This document shows, piece after piece, positions 36,523 through 46,132 of a DNA stretch of 64,000 nucleotides. Both the position numbers and the translations under genes were made by a program. Numbering within the stretch: the first letter of the stretch is position 1; every line of letters begins with the position of its first letter. The notes under the pieces are model-generated. The model was not told where the DNA came from. It saw only the letters and a program-made list of their open reading frames with translations, and did not search any database. Source of the DNA: Bacteroidaceae bacterium (lineage in GTDB: Bacteria > Bacteroidota > Bacteroidia > Bacteroidales > Bacteroidaceae); contig JAILPK010000011.1 of NCBI GenBank assembly GCA_024699495.1, forward strand, positions 1 through 64,000, written 5' to 3'.

Positions 36523-39033
36523 ATGCGCAAACTTTTCTTTCCCCTTATCTTTTTCGCTTTTACTCTCACAGTAAGTGCGCAGCAGACTCTTACCGTCGAT
36601 GTGGCGCAGAAGGGCGCTCCCATAGGAAATCTCTATGGGATTTTCTTTGAGGAAATCAATCACGCAGGAGACGGAGGCCTTTATGCAGAACTGGTCCGCA
36701 ACCGTTCGTTTGAGGACGATGATGCCTGGGGACCCAATTCTCCTCGCCGCGGAGGCCGTGTGCGTCCCGGCGGTCGCCGTGTCATGGGGCCACGCAACAT
36801 GATAACCGGCTGGCATGCGGTTAAGGCAGAGATGATGCTTGACTCGGTCAATTTGCTGAACAAGATTCAGACCCGCTCGTTGAAGCTGAATGTAAGCGAG
36901 GCAGGCGGCGGCGCCCGCAACGAAGGCTTCTGGGGAATGAATGTAACGGCTGGAACCCGTTATCATTTTTCTGCTTGGATAAAGACAGACAAAAAGTTTA
37001 CGCCTAAGATGACGGTCTCACTGAGGAACAGCGATGATCCAAACGATATCCTCGGTTCTGCAGATGTCTTGGTTAAGACCAAGGGTAAATGGACAAAGGT
37101 GGAGACAGACATCACAGCAGACAAATCCAATGCCCAGGCCAATCTGTATCTGACATTCGACCGCCCGGGGACGTTGCTGATGGATGTTGTAAGCCTCTTC
37201 CCGCCCACTTTCCGCGACCGTCCTAACGGCTGCAGAAAAGACCTCGCACAACTGCTGCTCGACTTGCACCCGCGCTTTATGCGTTTCCCCGGTGGCTGTT
37301 ACGTGGAAGGACAGGCTGCAGGCAACGGCAAGGAAAACCGCTTTGTGTGGTATAACACTGTAGGTCCGATAGAACAGCGGCCGGGACATCTGAATGTCAA
37401 CTGGCGCTATAATGTCAGCGATGGAATGGGCTATCATGAGATGCTGCAGCTCTCGGAAGACCTCGGCGCAGAGCCTCTCTTCGTGGTGAATGTTGGTATT
37501 GGACATGGATGGATGGCGCCTCTGGACAGTCTGCAGCCTTACATTCAGGAGGCTCTTGATGCCATCGAGTATGCCAACGGCGATGCCAAGAAGACCAAAT
37601 GGGGCAAGAAGCGCGCTGCCAACGGGCATCCGGCTCCTTTCGGACTCCGGTTGCTGGAGGTGGGCAACGAGAATGCCAACTTCCATTTCGACGATAACAG
37701 CGACCAGAGCCATAAGTATTTTGAGCGCTACAAGTTATTCTACGATGCTATAAAGAAAAAATATCCTGAAATACAAATTATCGGAAATGTGGAGTCCTGG
37801 GGCACCGACGAGCCGTCGTGGAGAAGCCAGTTGCCGGTGGATCTCCTTGACGAGCATTACTATCGCAGCCCTTCATGGTTCGCAGCCCGATATGAGAAAT
37901 ATGACTCTTATGACCGCAAGGGACCGAAAATCTATGTCGGAGAATACGCTGTGACGAGCGATTTCGGCACCAACGGACATCTGACTGCCGGCCTCGGAGA
38001 GGCGATTTACATGTTGGGCATGGAGCGGAATGCCGATATTGTGGCGCATGCGTCTTATGCTCCCATCTTTGTGCATGAGGAGGATCAGGCATGGCGGCCG
38101 GATATGATCCGCTTCAATTCAGCCAAGAGCTTCGGAACCCCTTCCTATTGGGTGCAGAACCTGATGGCCAATAACGTCGGAACGCAGAACGTCTCATTCA
38201 ATATTACCAATAACATTTTGCCGGCACGCATCGGACATCAGATGGGCGTCTCCTCTTGGGGAACCAAGGTGTCTTATTCAGACCTGCGCGTAACAGATCT
38301 CGACAGCGGACAGCCCTATGCCGTCACCAGTGACTGGACTGCACAGGCAGGGCAGCGCGGCAGCAAGGGGGAGTGGACTCTGAACGGAGGCTCAATAACC
38401 CAAAACGACCAACGCAGTGAGGGCTCTGTATTCCTTAATTCCACCCGTTTCGGCGATAATTATGCCATAGACATTACTTTCACCCGCATAGAAGGAGCCG
38501 AGGGCGCAATCATAGTCTTTGGCTACGAAGACGCTGACAATTATCTATGGTGGAATCTCGGCGGATGGGGAAACGGTCAGCATGCCATAGAACAGATCTC
38601 TTCCGGTTCAAAAAGCACAATAAAGACTATTCGGGGTTCTCTTGAGAGCGGCCGCCCGTATAAGGCTCATATTGAGGTGCGCGGCACTCACGTGACATGC
38701 TCCCTGGACGGAAAGCAGATGTTTGATTTCTCTTTGCCACAACAGCAGCATATCTACACCGCATCGGAGATGAATGGCGCTGATGAACTCATCATAAAAC
38801 TCGTCAACCCAACTGCTGAGGCTGCAGCCCTTAATTTAGACATTCGCGGCTTCAAACCTTCATCAGCTCGCCTTATTCGTCTGTCTTCTGGAAACGGCAA
38901 GGATGAGAACACGATGGAGAAACCTATGAATGTATCACCTGCAGAAAGCACTCTCACCATCGGATCACCTTTCCTCTTCGCCGCACAACCTTATTCTCTG
39001 AATATAATAAGGATGAAGGGCCTCGTTCCCTAA
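36523..39033 (+). CDS. Alpha-L-arabinofuranosidase (GH51-like) with C-terminal LamG/GH59-like domain
   Basis: Signal peptide, IGNLYGIFFEEINHAGDGGLYAELVRNRSFE, RFPGGCYVEG, LLEVGNENANFHF (acid/base), KIYVGEYAVTS (nucleophile). Confidence 0.9.
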   Translation: MRKLFFPLIFFAFTLTVSAQQTLTVDVAQKGAPIGNLYGIFFEEINHAGDGGLYAELVRNRSFEDDDAWGPNSPRRGGRVRPGGRRVMGPRNMITGWHAVKAEMMLDSVNLLNKIQTRSLKLNVSEAGGGARNEGFWGMNVTAGTRYHFSAWIKTDKKFTPKMTVSLRNSDDPNDILGSADVLVKTKGKWTKVETDITADKSNAQANLYLTFDRPGTLLMDVVSLFPPTFRDRPNGCRKDLAQLLLDLHPRFMRFPGGCYVEGQAAGNGKENRFVWYNTVGPIEQRPGHLNVNWRYNVSDGMGYHEMLQLSEDLGAEPLFVVNVGIGHGWMAPLDSLQPYIQEALDAIEYANGDAKKTKWGKKRAANGHPAPFGLRLLEVGNENANFHFDDNSDQSHKYFERYKLFYDAIKKKYPEIQIIGNVESWGTDEPSWRSQLPVDLLDEHYYRSPSWFAARYEKYDSYDRKGPKIYVGEYAVTSDFGTNGHLTAGLGEAIYMLGMERNADIVAHASYAPIFVHEEDQAWRPDMIRFNSAKSFGTPSYWVQNLMANNVGTQNVSFNITNNILPARIGHQMGVSSWGTKVSYSDLRVTDLDSGQPYAVTSDWTAQAGQRGSKGEWTLNGGSITQNDQRSEGSVFLNSTRFGDNYAIDITFTRIEGAEGAIIVFGYEDADNYLWWNLGGWGNGQHAIEQISSGSKSTIKTIRGSLESGRPYKAHIEVRGTHVTCSLDGKQMFDFSLPQQQHIYTASEMNGADELIIKLVNPTAEAAALNLDIRGFKPSSARLIRLSSGNGKDENTMEKPMNVSPAESTLTIGSPFLFAAQPYSLNIIRMKGLVP

Positions 39034-39074
39034 GAGAAAGTTGCCTTCGGGCGTTTACAGCCTACAGGAGCGGC

Positions 39075-39164
39075 TTATAGAAGCTATAGAAGCTATAGAA
39101 GCTATAGAAGTTATAGAAGCTATAGAGACTATAGATGCTATAGAAAAGATAGATGCTATAGGGC
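39075..39164 (+). repeat. 9-bp tandem word array (ctatagaag family), 10 units
   Basis: ttatagaag ctatagaag x3 ttatagaag ctatagaga ctatagatg ctatagaaa agatagatg ctatagggc. Confidence 0.95.
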
Positions 39165-39186
39165 CGCAGGAGGCTAGCCGCTCTTA

Positions 39187-39242
39187 GATGAGCGATTAGT
39201 GATGAGCGATTAGTGATGAGCGATAAGTGATGAGCGATTAGT
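39187..39242 (+). repeat. 14-bp tandem array gatgagcgattagt x4
   Basis: Unit starts at 39187, 39201, 39215, 39229; one mismatch in unit 3. Confidence 0.95.
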
Positions 39243-39337
39243 GATTAGAGACAGATGAGCGCATCGCGCAGATGAGAGATGTGCGATTGGAGACAATTTG
39301 TCTGAGCATTAATAAAAGTATTGAAATTGAAAGAAAA

Positions 39338-41395
39338 ATGAGAAATATGGAAAAAAGACTAACAAGCGCATTGCACCATCTTACTCAGGGCATTTCCTTC
39401 AGCCTTGTGTGTATTAGCCTTTTTGCGGTCACGACTGCTTCGGCTCAGAAAACCATGAAAGCCCCATCGGGCGGAAAACCAATTAGTGACGAACTCATAG
39501 GTATTTTCTTTGAGGATATCAGTTCCAGCGCTGACGGAGGCCTCTGTGCAGAGCTTATTCAAAACGGCTCATTCGAATTCAATGCCAACGAGAGAGATGG
39601 TTGGGGGCCGAGCACTGCGTGGCGTGTTATCCGTCCGGGACATTCACTTGGTTTCCTTCAGTCCCAGATGTCGAGCCCCATCCATCCTAACAACCCGACA
39701 TATATGCATCTGCATACGGAGCGCGTAAAAGAATATTATGACTATAACGGATGGAAGGGATTCGGTCTGCAAAACGACGGCTTTGGTGGAATCAATGTCA
39801 AGGCTGGCGCAAAATACAATTTCTCTGCTTTTTTCCGCAATTGCTCTGAAGGGCAGAAGGATGTTTATATAGCTCTCGTAGAACCCCAAGGTAGGGGAAA
39901 ATCCCCCAAACTCCTGTCTGAAGCTATCGCTTTCGTGTCTTCAACAAGTTGGGAGAAGACAGAAGCTCTGCTTGTGCCCTCAGAGTCATCTGCTAAGGCA
40001 GCGTTGCAAATTCTGGTACAAACTCCCGGCGATCTCGATATCGACATGGTGTCTCTTATGCCAGAAGATACTTATAAAGGCCATGGCCTGCGCAAAGATC
40101 TTGTTCAGGCTCTTGCCGACCTGAAACCAAAGTTCATGCGCTTCCCCGGAGGATGTGTTGTTCATGGGGGCGGGGATGGCTTTTGGAACACTTATCGCTG
40201 GAAGACTACGATAGGTCCCAAAGAATATCGTTATCAGATGAAGAATACCTGGGGCTATCATCAGAGCATGGGACTGGGGTATTTTGAGTATTTCCAGTTA
40301 TGCGAGGATTTGGGCATGCAACCCCTTCCCATTTTGCCTTGTGGAGTCAGTTGTCAAGGAGCCAACGGCGGTTGGAATATGCGTGGTCAGGCCCAGGATG
40401 CTGTTCCGATGTCTGAGATGGATGAGTGGGTGAGCGAGGCGCTTGACCTGATTGAATGGGCCAACGGCGACCCCGCCACAAGTGCGTGGGCCCGTTTGCG
40501 TGCCCAGGCGGGACATCCGGCTCCTTTTAATCTGAAATATCTGGGCATTGGAAACGAGGAGAAAATCTCTCCCGAATTCTCCGAGCGCTTCCGGTATATT
40601 TACAAGAAGGTGGTGGAGAAATATCCTGATATCGTAATCGTTGGCACTGCAGGCCCAGGCTCTCATCCGGGCAATCCTGACTTGGAAAACGGATGGAAAC
40701 TTGCCGAAGAACTCGGCATGCCTATTATAGACGAACACTATTACGAACCGCGCGACTATTTTCTGCGCAGCCGCCAATATGACAAATACCCTCGCAGCCG
40801 CAAGACAAAAGTCTATCTTGGAGAGTATGCCTCAAAAGACAAAAAACTCATTGATGCTTTGGCCGAGGGCCTTTATCTCCTGCATGTGGAGCGCAATGGT
40901 GATATTGTTTCAATGACATCCTATGCTCCTCTCTTCGCCAAGAAAAATGCCACCAACTGGAATCCGGATCTGATTTATTTCGACAATGAACGTCTCTATC
41001 TTACCTGCAGTTATTACATTCAGCAGATGTTCGGCCAGAGTTCGGGACAATATTATTATGGTAATTGTGTCCGCTTTGACGGTGACGCCGCAGGCATTCA
41101 GCAACCGCAGGAGGGTGTCCATTATGGGCAGTCGGTGGTTTTGAACGTCCGTTCGCGCCAGCTTTTCGTCAAACTCTGCAATGCAAGTTCCGAGCCAAAG
41201 ACGGCTTCAGTTGACATATCGAAGTTCGGAAGTGCAAAGAGCGCTACGAAGACCATTCTCGCAGGTCAGCCGGAGGACGAAAATAATTTTGATGCCCAGC
41301 CAGTTTCACCGAAGACAGAGACTTTCAAACCGAAGAAGAAGTTCAATATCACGTTGGAACCCTATTCGTTTGTGATGCTCAGCTATAATCTCTGA
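39338..41395 (+). CDS. Alpha-L-arabinofuranosidase (GH51)
   Basis: PISDELIGIFFEDISSSADGGLCAELIQNGSFEF, RFPGGCVVHG, YLGIGNEEKISPEF, KVYLGEYASKDK. Confidence 0.93.
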   Translation: MRNMEKRLTSALHHLTQGISFSLVCISLFAVTTASAQKTMKAPSGGKPISDELIGIFFEDISSSADGGLCAELIQNGSFEFNANERDGWGPSTAWRVIRPGHSLGFLQSQMSSPIHPNNPTYMHLHTERVKEYYDYNGWKGFGLQNDGFGGINVKAGAKYNFSAFFRNCSEGQKDVYIALVEPQGRGKSPKLLSEAIAFVSSTSWEKTEALLVPSESSAKAALQILVQTPGDLDIDMVSLMPEDTYKGHGLRKDLVQALADLKPKFMRFPGGCVVHGGGDGFWNTYRWKTTIGPKEYRYQMKNTWGYHQSMGLGYFEYFQLCEDLGMQPLPILPCGVSCQGANGGWNMRGQAQDAVPMSEMDEWVSEALDLIEWANGDPATSAWARLRAQAGHPAPFNLKYLGIGNEEKISPEFSERFRYIYKKVVEKYPDIVIVGTAGPGSHPGNPDLENGWKLAEELGMPIIDEHYYEPRDYFLRSRQYDKYPRSRKTKVYLGEYASKDKKLIDALAEGLYLLHVERNGDIVSMTSYAPLFAKKNATNWNPDLIYFDNERLYLTCSYYIQQMFGQSSGQYYYGNCVRFDGDAAGIQQPQEGVHYGQSVVLNVRSRQLFVKLCNASSEPKTASVDISKFGSAKSATKTILAGQPEDENNFDAQPVSPKTETFKPKKKFNITLEPYSFVMLSYNL

Positions 41396-41476
41396 GCATT
41401 GGCTTCTCAGATTGGTAATCCCTGGACTTTGCTTTCTCAGACAGGGAATCTCTGAGCATCTGTTTCTCAGACCGGG
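41387..41476 (+). repeat. 30-bp tandem array x3 that includes the GH51 stop codon
   Basis: aatctctgagcattggcttctcagattggt / aatccctggactttgctttctcagacaggg / aatctctgagcatctgtttctcagaccggg. Confidence 0.95.
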
Positions 41477-41484
41477 CATAAAAA

Positions 41485-41510
41485 ATAGGCGGCAGAATTC
41501 TGTCGCCTAT
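41485..41510. terminator. Bidirectional terminator between GH51 and rplS
   Basis: Near-perfect palindrome ataggcggcagaattctgtcgcctat flanked by A and T rich tracts. Confidence 0.75.
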
Positions 41511-41554
41511 ATTTAATAAGATACTGTTTGTGTCTTATTTGTTTGCGCTGCTCT

Positions 41555-41926
41555 TTAATCTTCAGCCTTCTTTGCTACGGAACGCTTCTCGGGGATGCGT
41601 GCCTTCTTACCGGTGAGGTTACGGAGATAATAGAGTTTTGCGCGACGCACCTTACCGACTTTGTTCACGGTGATGCTGTCGATGTTCGGGCTTTCGATGG
41701 GGAATATGCGCTCCACACCAACAGTGCCGCTCATCTTGCGAACGGTGAAGCGCTTCTTCTCGCCGTGACCGCAGATCTTTATTACCACGCCACGATAGAG
41801 CTGGATGCGCTCCTTGTTACCCTCGACAATTTTGTAAGCTACGGTTACGGTGTCACCAGCCTTGAATGAGGGGTGGCTCTTGCCCGTTGCAAATGCTTCT
41901 TCAGCAATTTTAAGTAAGTCTGCCAT
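41555..41926 (-). CDS. rplS: 50S ribosomal protein L19
   Basis: Start at [76 protein letters not shown]. Confidence 0.97.
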   Translation of the reverse strand: MADLLKIAEEAFATGKSHPSFKAGDTVTVAYKIVEGNKERIQLYRGVVIKICGHGEKKRFTVRKMSGTVGVERIFPIESPNIDSITVNKVGKVRRAKLYYLRNLTGKKARIPEKRSVAKKAED

Positions 41927-42191
41927 TTTGATTATGGTTTTATAAAATTGTTTGTCGATCAAGTATGGGCATAACAGGCAACTCAAGCCTTCCTGCCAGC
42001 GACCCATACCGAAAGCGGGCGCAAAGGTATAAAAAATTTTAGAGTTGAAACTTGAAACCCCAAACTTTTTTTCATTTAGGGCATAAAAAAGTTGTTTTGG
42101 GGACTTATTTCACTTATTTAACCTAAACTGCTCACCCCTTTTGCAACTTTTACGTATCTTTGCGCATCGAATAAGTAATAAGAATGTAATT

Positions 42192-43064
42192 ATGGATGTA
42201 TTTCCGACAAAATCATATAAAAAATCATCTTTGATCCCAGGTGCCCAGGTAAATAAACTCCATGTGGCGGAGATTGGCAGGTTAGTGAGGTTTTCAGTGT
42301 TTTTGTTTCTCTTCTCCGTGGTGTCTTCCGTTGACCTTCAGGCCCAGACATACCGCCTGAGCAGGGTGCGTCCATCACGCTATGAGGTGACGAAGAGGCT
42401 GGACGCCAATCTTCCGCGCGAGGCTGAGGAGTTCTTGGCGTCATATAAGTCTTGCGTGGATTCCCTGCGCCTTCCTTTTGTTGGCATGAGCGAGTCATTC
42501 ATGTATGCTTATAGGCCCGAGAGCCCGCTGTCAAACTGGGTGGCAGACGTGCTTAAATGGGCCGGCGAGCAGCAGGGATTCAAGATAGACATGGGCCTCT
42601 GCAATATCGGAGGGCTGCGGGCTGCGATGCCCAAAGACACTGTGCGTATTGGAGATATTATGGCAATAACCCCGTTTGAGAATGTGCTGAGCATAGTGAA
42701 GATGAGAGGGAGCGACCTGACTCATCTCTTTGAGAATATTGCCTATGCCGGAGGCGAGGGTGTGAGTCGCGGAGTTTGCCTCGTAATAAATACGAAGTCC
42801 CGCTCGCTTGTGTCTGCTGAAATCAACGGTAATGCTGTTGATCCCAATGCTTTCTACGTTATCGCCACGTTGGATTATCTCTCTGACGGGAATGATAAGA
42901 TGATAGCTTTGAAGAATGCAGTGGAGCGAAAGGATATACGCATTCCCGTTCGTGATTTGACACGTTCTTACTTCGCTTATCTGAATGCCAGGGGAGAGAA
43001 GGCTTCGGCCTGCGTAGAGGGCAGAGTGAAGGATGAGGCGGGCGCTGCATCAAAAGCACATTGA
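42192..43064 (+). CDS. 5'-nucleotidase C-terminal-domain protein (UshA C-domain as a separate polypeptide)
   Basis: SPLSNWVADVLKWAG, DMGLCNIGGLRAAMPKDTVRIGDIMAITPFENVLSIVKMRGSDL. Confidence 0.88.
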   Translation: MDVFPTKSYKKSSLIPGAQVNKLHVAEIGRLVRFSVFLFLFSVVSSVDLQAQTYRLSRVRPSRYEVTKRLDANLPREAEEFLASYKSCVDSLRLPFVGMSESFMYAYRPESPLSNWVADVLKWAGEQQGFKIDMGLCNIGGLRAAMPKDTVRIGDIMAITPFENVLSIVKMRGSDLTHLFENIAYAGGEGVSRGVCLVINTKSRSLVSAEINGNAVDPNAFYVIATLDYLSDGNDKMIALKNAVERKDIRIPVRDLTRSYFAYLNARGEKASACVEGRVKDEAGAASKAH

Positions 43065-43089
43065 TATAACGGATTAACCTGAAAATCAG

Positions 43090-44022
43090 ATGCATTCATA
43101 CCCAAATATAATCTGTTTAAGCCTGCAGGTCGAAGCAGTTCCTGCTGCTATGTGTTCAGAGCGGTCTCTGTGGAAAACATTGATACTCCACTGCTCTGTG
43201 TTGCTGCTTTTGCTACTGTTCCCGGTCTCTGTCAGTTCAGAGGAACGCGAGCTGTTGTTGGTTCACACAAATGATACACACTCGTGTGTGGAACCGCTAA
43301 ATCCCAACCTTTCTGACACTGCCCAGGCTGATAAAGGCGGTTATCTGCGCCGCGCTGCATTCATCCGTGATTTGCGCAAGAAGAATCCCGATCTGTTGCT
43401 GTTCGACTGTGGCGACTTCTCTCAGGGCTCAACTTATTATACCCTATATCACGGCGATGTGGAAATAGGGCTGATGAACCAGATGAATTATGATGCTGCA
43501 ACAATAGGAAACCACGAGTTTGACTTCGGAGTGGAAAACATGGCACGTATTTTCCGCATGGCGAAATTCCCTATCGTATGTTGCAACTACGACTTCACAG
43601 GCACTCCCTGTGAGGGATTGGTGAAGCCATATATTATAATGAACCGCTCTGGTGTCAAAATCGGTGTTTTGGGCGTTGGCGCAAAGTTGGAAGGGCTCGT
43701 CTCGGCAACTACATCCAAGGGCGTGAAATATACAGATCCCATTACAGCTGCCCAGCCTGTTGCTGACTATCTGCGCAACGTGGAGAAATGCGATCTTGTC
43801 GTTTGCCTCAGTCATCTTGGATGGAATTTGGACGGGGTGAGTGACGAGGATTTTATTCCCTCAACCCGCAACATAGATATAGTGCTTGGCGGACATAGTC
43901 ACACATACTTCTCGCGCCCCGAGGTGTTGCAGAATCTCGACGGACAGAATATCATAGATAACCAAATGGGCAAGAACGGACGGTTTATAGGTCTCTTACG
44001 CCTCACAATGACACCGAAATGA
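43090..44022 (+). CDS. Metallophosphatase (5'-nucleotidase N-terminal catalytic domain)
   Basis: LLLVHTNDTHSCVEPL, DCGDFSQGSTYYTLYHGDVE, ATIGNHEFDFG, DIVLGGHSHTYF. Confidence 0.93.
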   Translation: MHSYPNIICLSLQVEAVPAAMCSERSLWKTLILHCSVLLLLLLFPVSVSSEERELLLVHTNDTHSCVEPLNPNLSDTAQADKGGYLRRAAFIRDLRKKNPDLLLFDCGDFSQGSTYYTLYHGDVEIGLMNQMNYDAATIGNHEFDFGVENMARIFRMAKFPIVCCNYDFTGTPCEGLVKPYIIMNRSGVKIGVLGVGAKLEGLVSATTSKGVKYTDPITAAQPVADYLRNVEKCDLVVCLSHLGWNLDGVSDEDFIPSTRNIDIVLGGHSHTYFSRPEVLQNLDGQNIIDNQMGKNGRFIGLLRLTMTPK

Positions 44023-44687
44023 TTAAACTTCGCGATATAAACAAGACGTATGCCGGAGCGCAGCCTCTGCATGTCCTGAAGGGAATAAATCTGGATATAG
44101 AAGAGGGGGAGCTGGTCAGTATTATGGGCGCGTCAGGTTCGGGGAAAAGCACATTGCTAAATATCCTTGGAATCCTTGATGACTATGACAGCGGCACTTA
44201 CCATCTGAATGGCACTCTTATCCAAAACCTGAGCGAGACGCGAGCGGCACATTATCGCAATCGCATGATAGGCTTCATATTCCAAAGCTTTAATCTCATC
44301 AACTTCAAGACCGCAGTGGAGAACGTGGAACTGCCACTCTTCTATCAGGGCCTTTCCAAGCGCAAGAGGCATGCTTTGGCTATGCAGCAGCTTGAATATA
44401 TGGGGCTCACTGACTGGAGCGAGCACTACCCGGCTGAGATGAGTGGGGGACAGAGACAGCGTGTTGCAATAGCCCGTGCGCTGATTACGCGACCGCAGAT
44501 TATTCTTGCTGACGAACCGACCGGCGCTCTGGATTCGGCCACGGGAGTAGAAGTGATGGAATTGCTTAAACGCCTGAATCGCGAAGAGCATATTACGATG
44601 ATTATAGTCACACATGATCCGGGTGTTGCAGCCCAGACCAACCGCATCATCAGGATTAAGGATGGAGTTATAGAGTCTCCTCTATAA
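44019..44687 (+). CDS. ABC transporter ATP-binding protein (MacB/LolD-like)
   Basis: MGASGSGKSTLLNILGILD, EMSGGQRQRVAIARALITRPQIILADEPTGALDS; ATGA overlap with the upstream gene. Confidence 0.96.
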   Translation: MIKLRDINKTYAGAQPLHVLKGINLDIEEGELVSIMGASGSGKSTLLNILGILDDYDSGTYHLNGTLIQNLSETRAAHYRNRMIGFIFQSFNLINFKTAVENVELPLFYQGLSKRKRHALAMQQLEYMGLTDWSEHYPAEMSGGQRQRVAIARALITRPQIILADEPTGALDSATGVEVMELLKRLNREEHITMIIVTHDPGVAAQTNRIIRIKDGVIESPL

Positions 44688-44833
44688 GTGCTTCATGAGC
44701 AGAATGCTTCTCAGCCAGTTCGCCAAGATGTCTGTAAATCTGTCGTCTATCTGCAGCCTGCGCTATGAGAGCCAATTCCTGTAATACTGTAGCTGAACCG
44801 AAATAAAATACAAGCAAAATATAAACTCGACAA

Positions 44834-46090
44834 GTGTTTGAACTGCTAAGGGAAATATCGCAGACAGTGAGGCGCAACCGCCTTCGCACCGCTCTTACGG
44901 GGTTCGCTGTGGCATGGGGCATATTCATGCTTATTGTGCTGCTTGGGGCAGGCAATGGCCTAATCAATGCCCAGGAGAAGAACAACGACCGTTGGGTGGA
45001 CAACTCGATGATGGTGTTCGGAGGGCAGACATCAAAGGGCTATAACGGATTGAGAGAAGGGCGCTACATTGGCCTCAATGATGCAGACCTGTTGATTACG
45101 AATACCCGTTTCAAGGAGAACATAGACCAGGTCGGTGGCATCATTCTGCAGGGCGGAGCGGTAATCACCTATGGGGAGAATTATGTGAGCGGAAGTCTGC
45201 GCGGCGTTTACCCGATAAATGCTGAAATAAGCAAGACGAAAATCGCAGCTGGCCGTTTCATCAATGACTTGGACATACGCGAGCAGCGCAAGGTCCTTGT
45301 GCTTCCGGAGAATCTGGCACGGGAGCTTCAGCCCCGCGCCCCGCGCTCTATGATAGGCAAGAATGTGAAGGTAGGCTCAATGATTTTCACCGTAGTAGGT
45401 ATTGAGCAGGAAGACAAGAGCCGCAGCAACACTGACGTCAGCGCTCCCTTCACAACGATGCGCTCCATATATAACCGGGGTGACCGGACAGACCGGATCA
45501 CATTTACTTTCCATGGGCTTGCCACTGAAAAGGAAAACGAGGATTTTGAAGGACGTTATCGGACTGCGTTGAACCATAATCACCAGGCGGCTCCTGATGA
45601 CGGGGAGGCCATTTGGATCTGGAACCGCTTCACTCAGGCTATGCAGATGGCAACAGGCATGAGCATAATTCGCACGTCGCTGTGGATTATAGGCCTCTTT
45701 ACCCTCCTCAGTGGTATTGTGGGTGTCTCTAATATCATGCTGATCACAGTCCGTGAGCGTACGCGCGAGTTCGGCATCCGCAAGGCTATCGGCGCGACCC
45801 CGGCTTCCATCTTGCGAATTATCATAACCGAAAGTATTATTATTACTGCGTTCTTCGGTTATGTGGGTATGTTGCTGGGGGTCATTGTGAATTTATATAT
45901 GGATGCTACCCTTGGCAGCCGAGTCATAGATACAGGCCTTTTCCAAACTACGATGTTCGTTGACCCCACCGTGGGGATTGGCACGAGCATAGGCGTCACC
46001 ATAGTTCTGATTATTGCAGGCACACTTGCCGGTCTTGTTCCGGCTCTTAAGGCCGCACGCATCCGTCCGATAGTTGCGCTCAACAGTTGA
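44834..46090 (+). CDS. ABC transporter permease (MacB-like), GTG start
   Basis: N-terminal MacB periplasmic core and C-terminal FtsX-type TM region VSNIMLITVRERTREFGIRKAIGATPASILRII. Confidence 0.92.
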   Translation: MFELLREISQTVRRNRLRTALTGFAVAWGIFMLIVLLGAGNGLINAQEKNNDRWVDNSMMVFGGQTSKGYNGLREGRYIGLNDADLLITNTRFKENIDQVGGIILQGGAVITYGENYVSGSLRGVYPINAEISKTKIAAGRFINDLDIREQRKVLVLPENLARELQPRAPRSMIGKNVKVGSMIFTVVGIEQEDKSRSNTDVSAPFTTMRSIYNRGDRTDRITFTFHGLATEKENEDFEGRYRTALNHNHQAAPDDGEAIWIWNRFTQAMQMATGMSIIRTSLWIIGLFTLLSGIVGVSNIMLITVRERTREFGIRKAIGATPASILRIIITESIIITAFFGYVGMLLGVIVNLYMDATLGSRVIDTGLFQTTMFVDPTVGIGTSIGVTIVLIIAGTLAGLVPALKAARIRPIVALNS

Positions 46091-46132
46091 TCACTTAGCC
46101 ATGGGGGCTGATGTCCCCACATAATAAGAAAT

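Noticed and set aside
36523-41395. Two GH51 genes as a recent tandem duplication
   Set aside because: They share the family fold but diverge strongly in length, C-terminal domain and sequence. They are paralogues, not a recent duplication.
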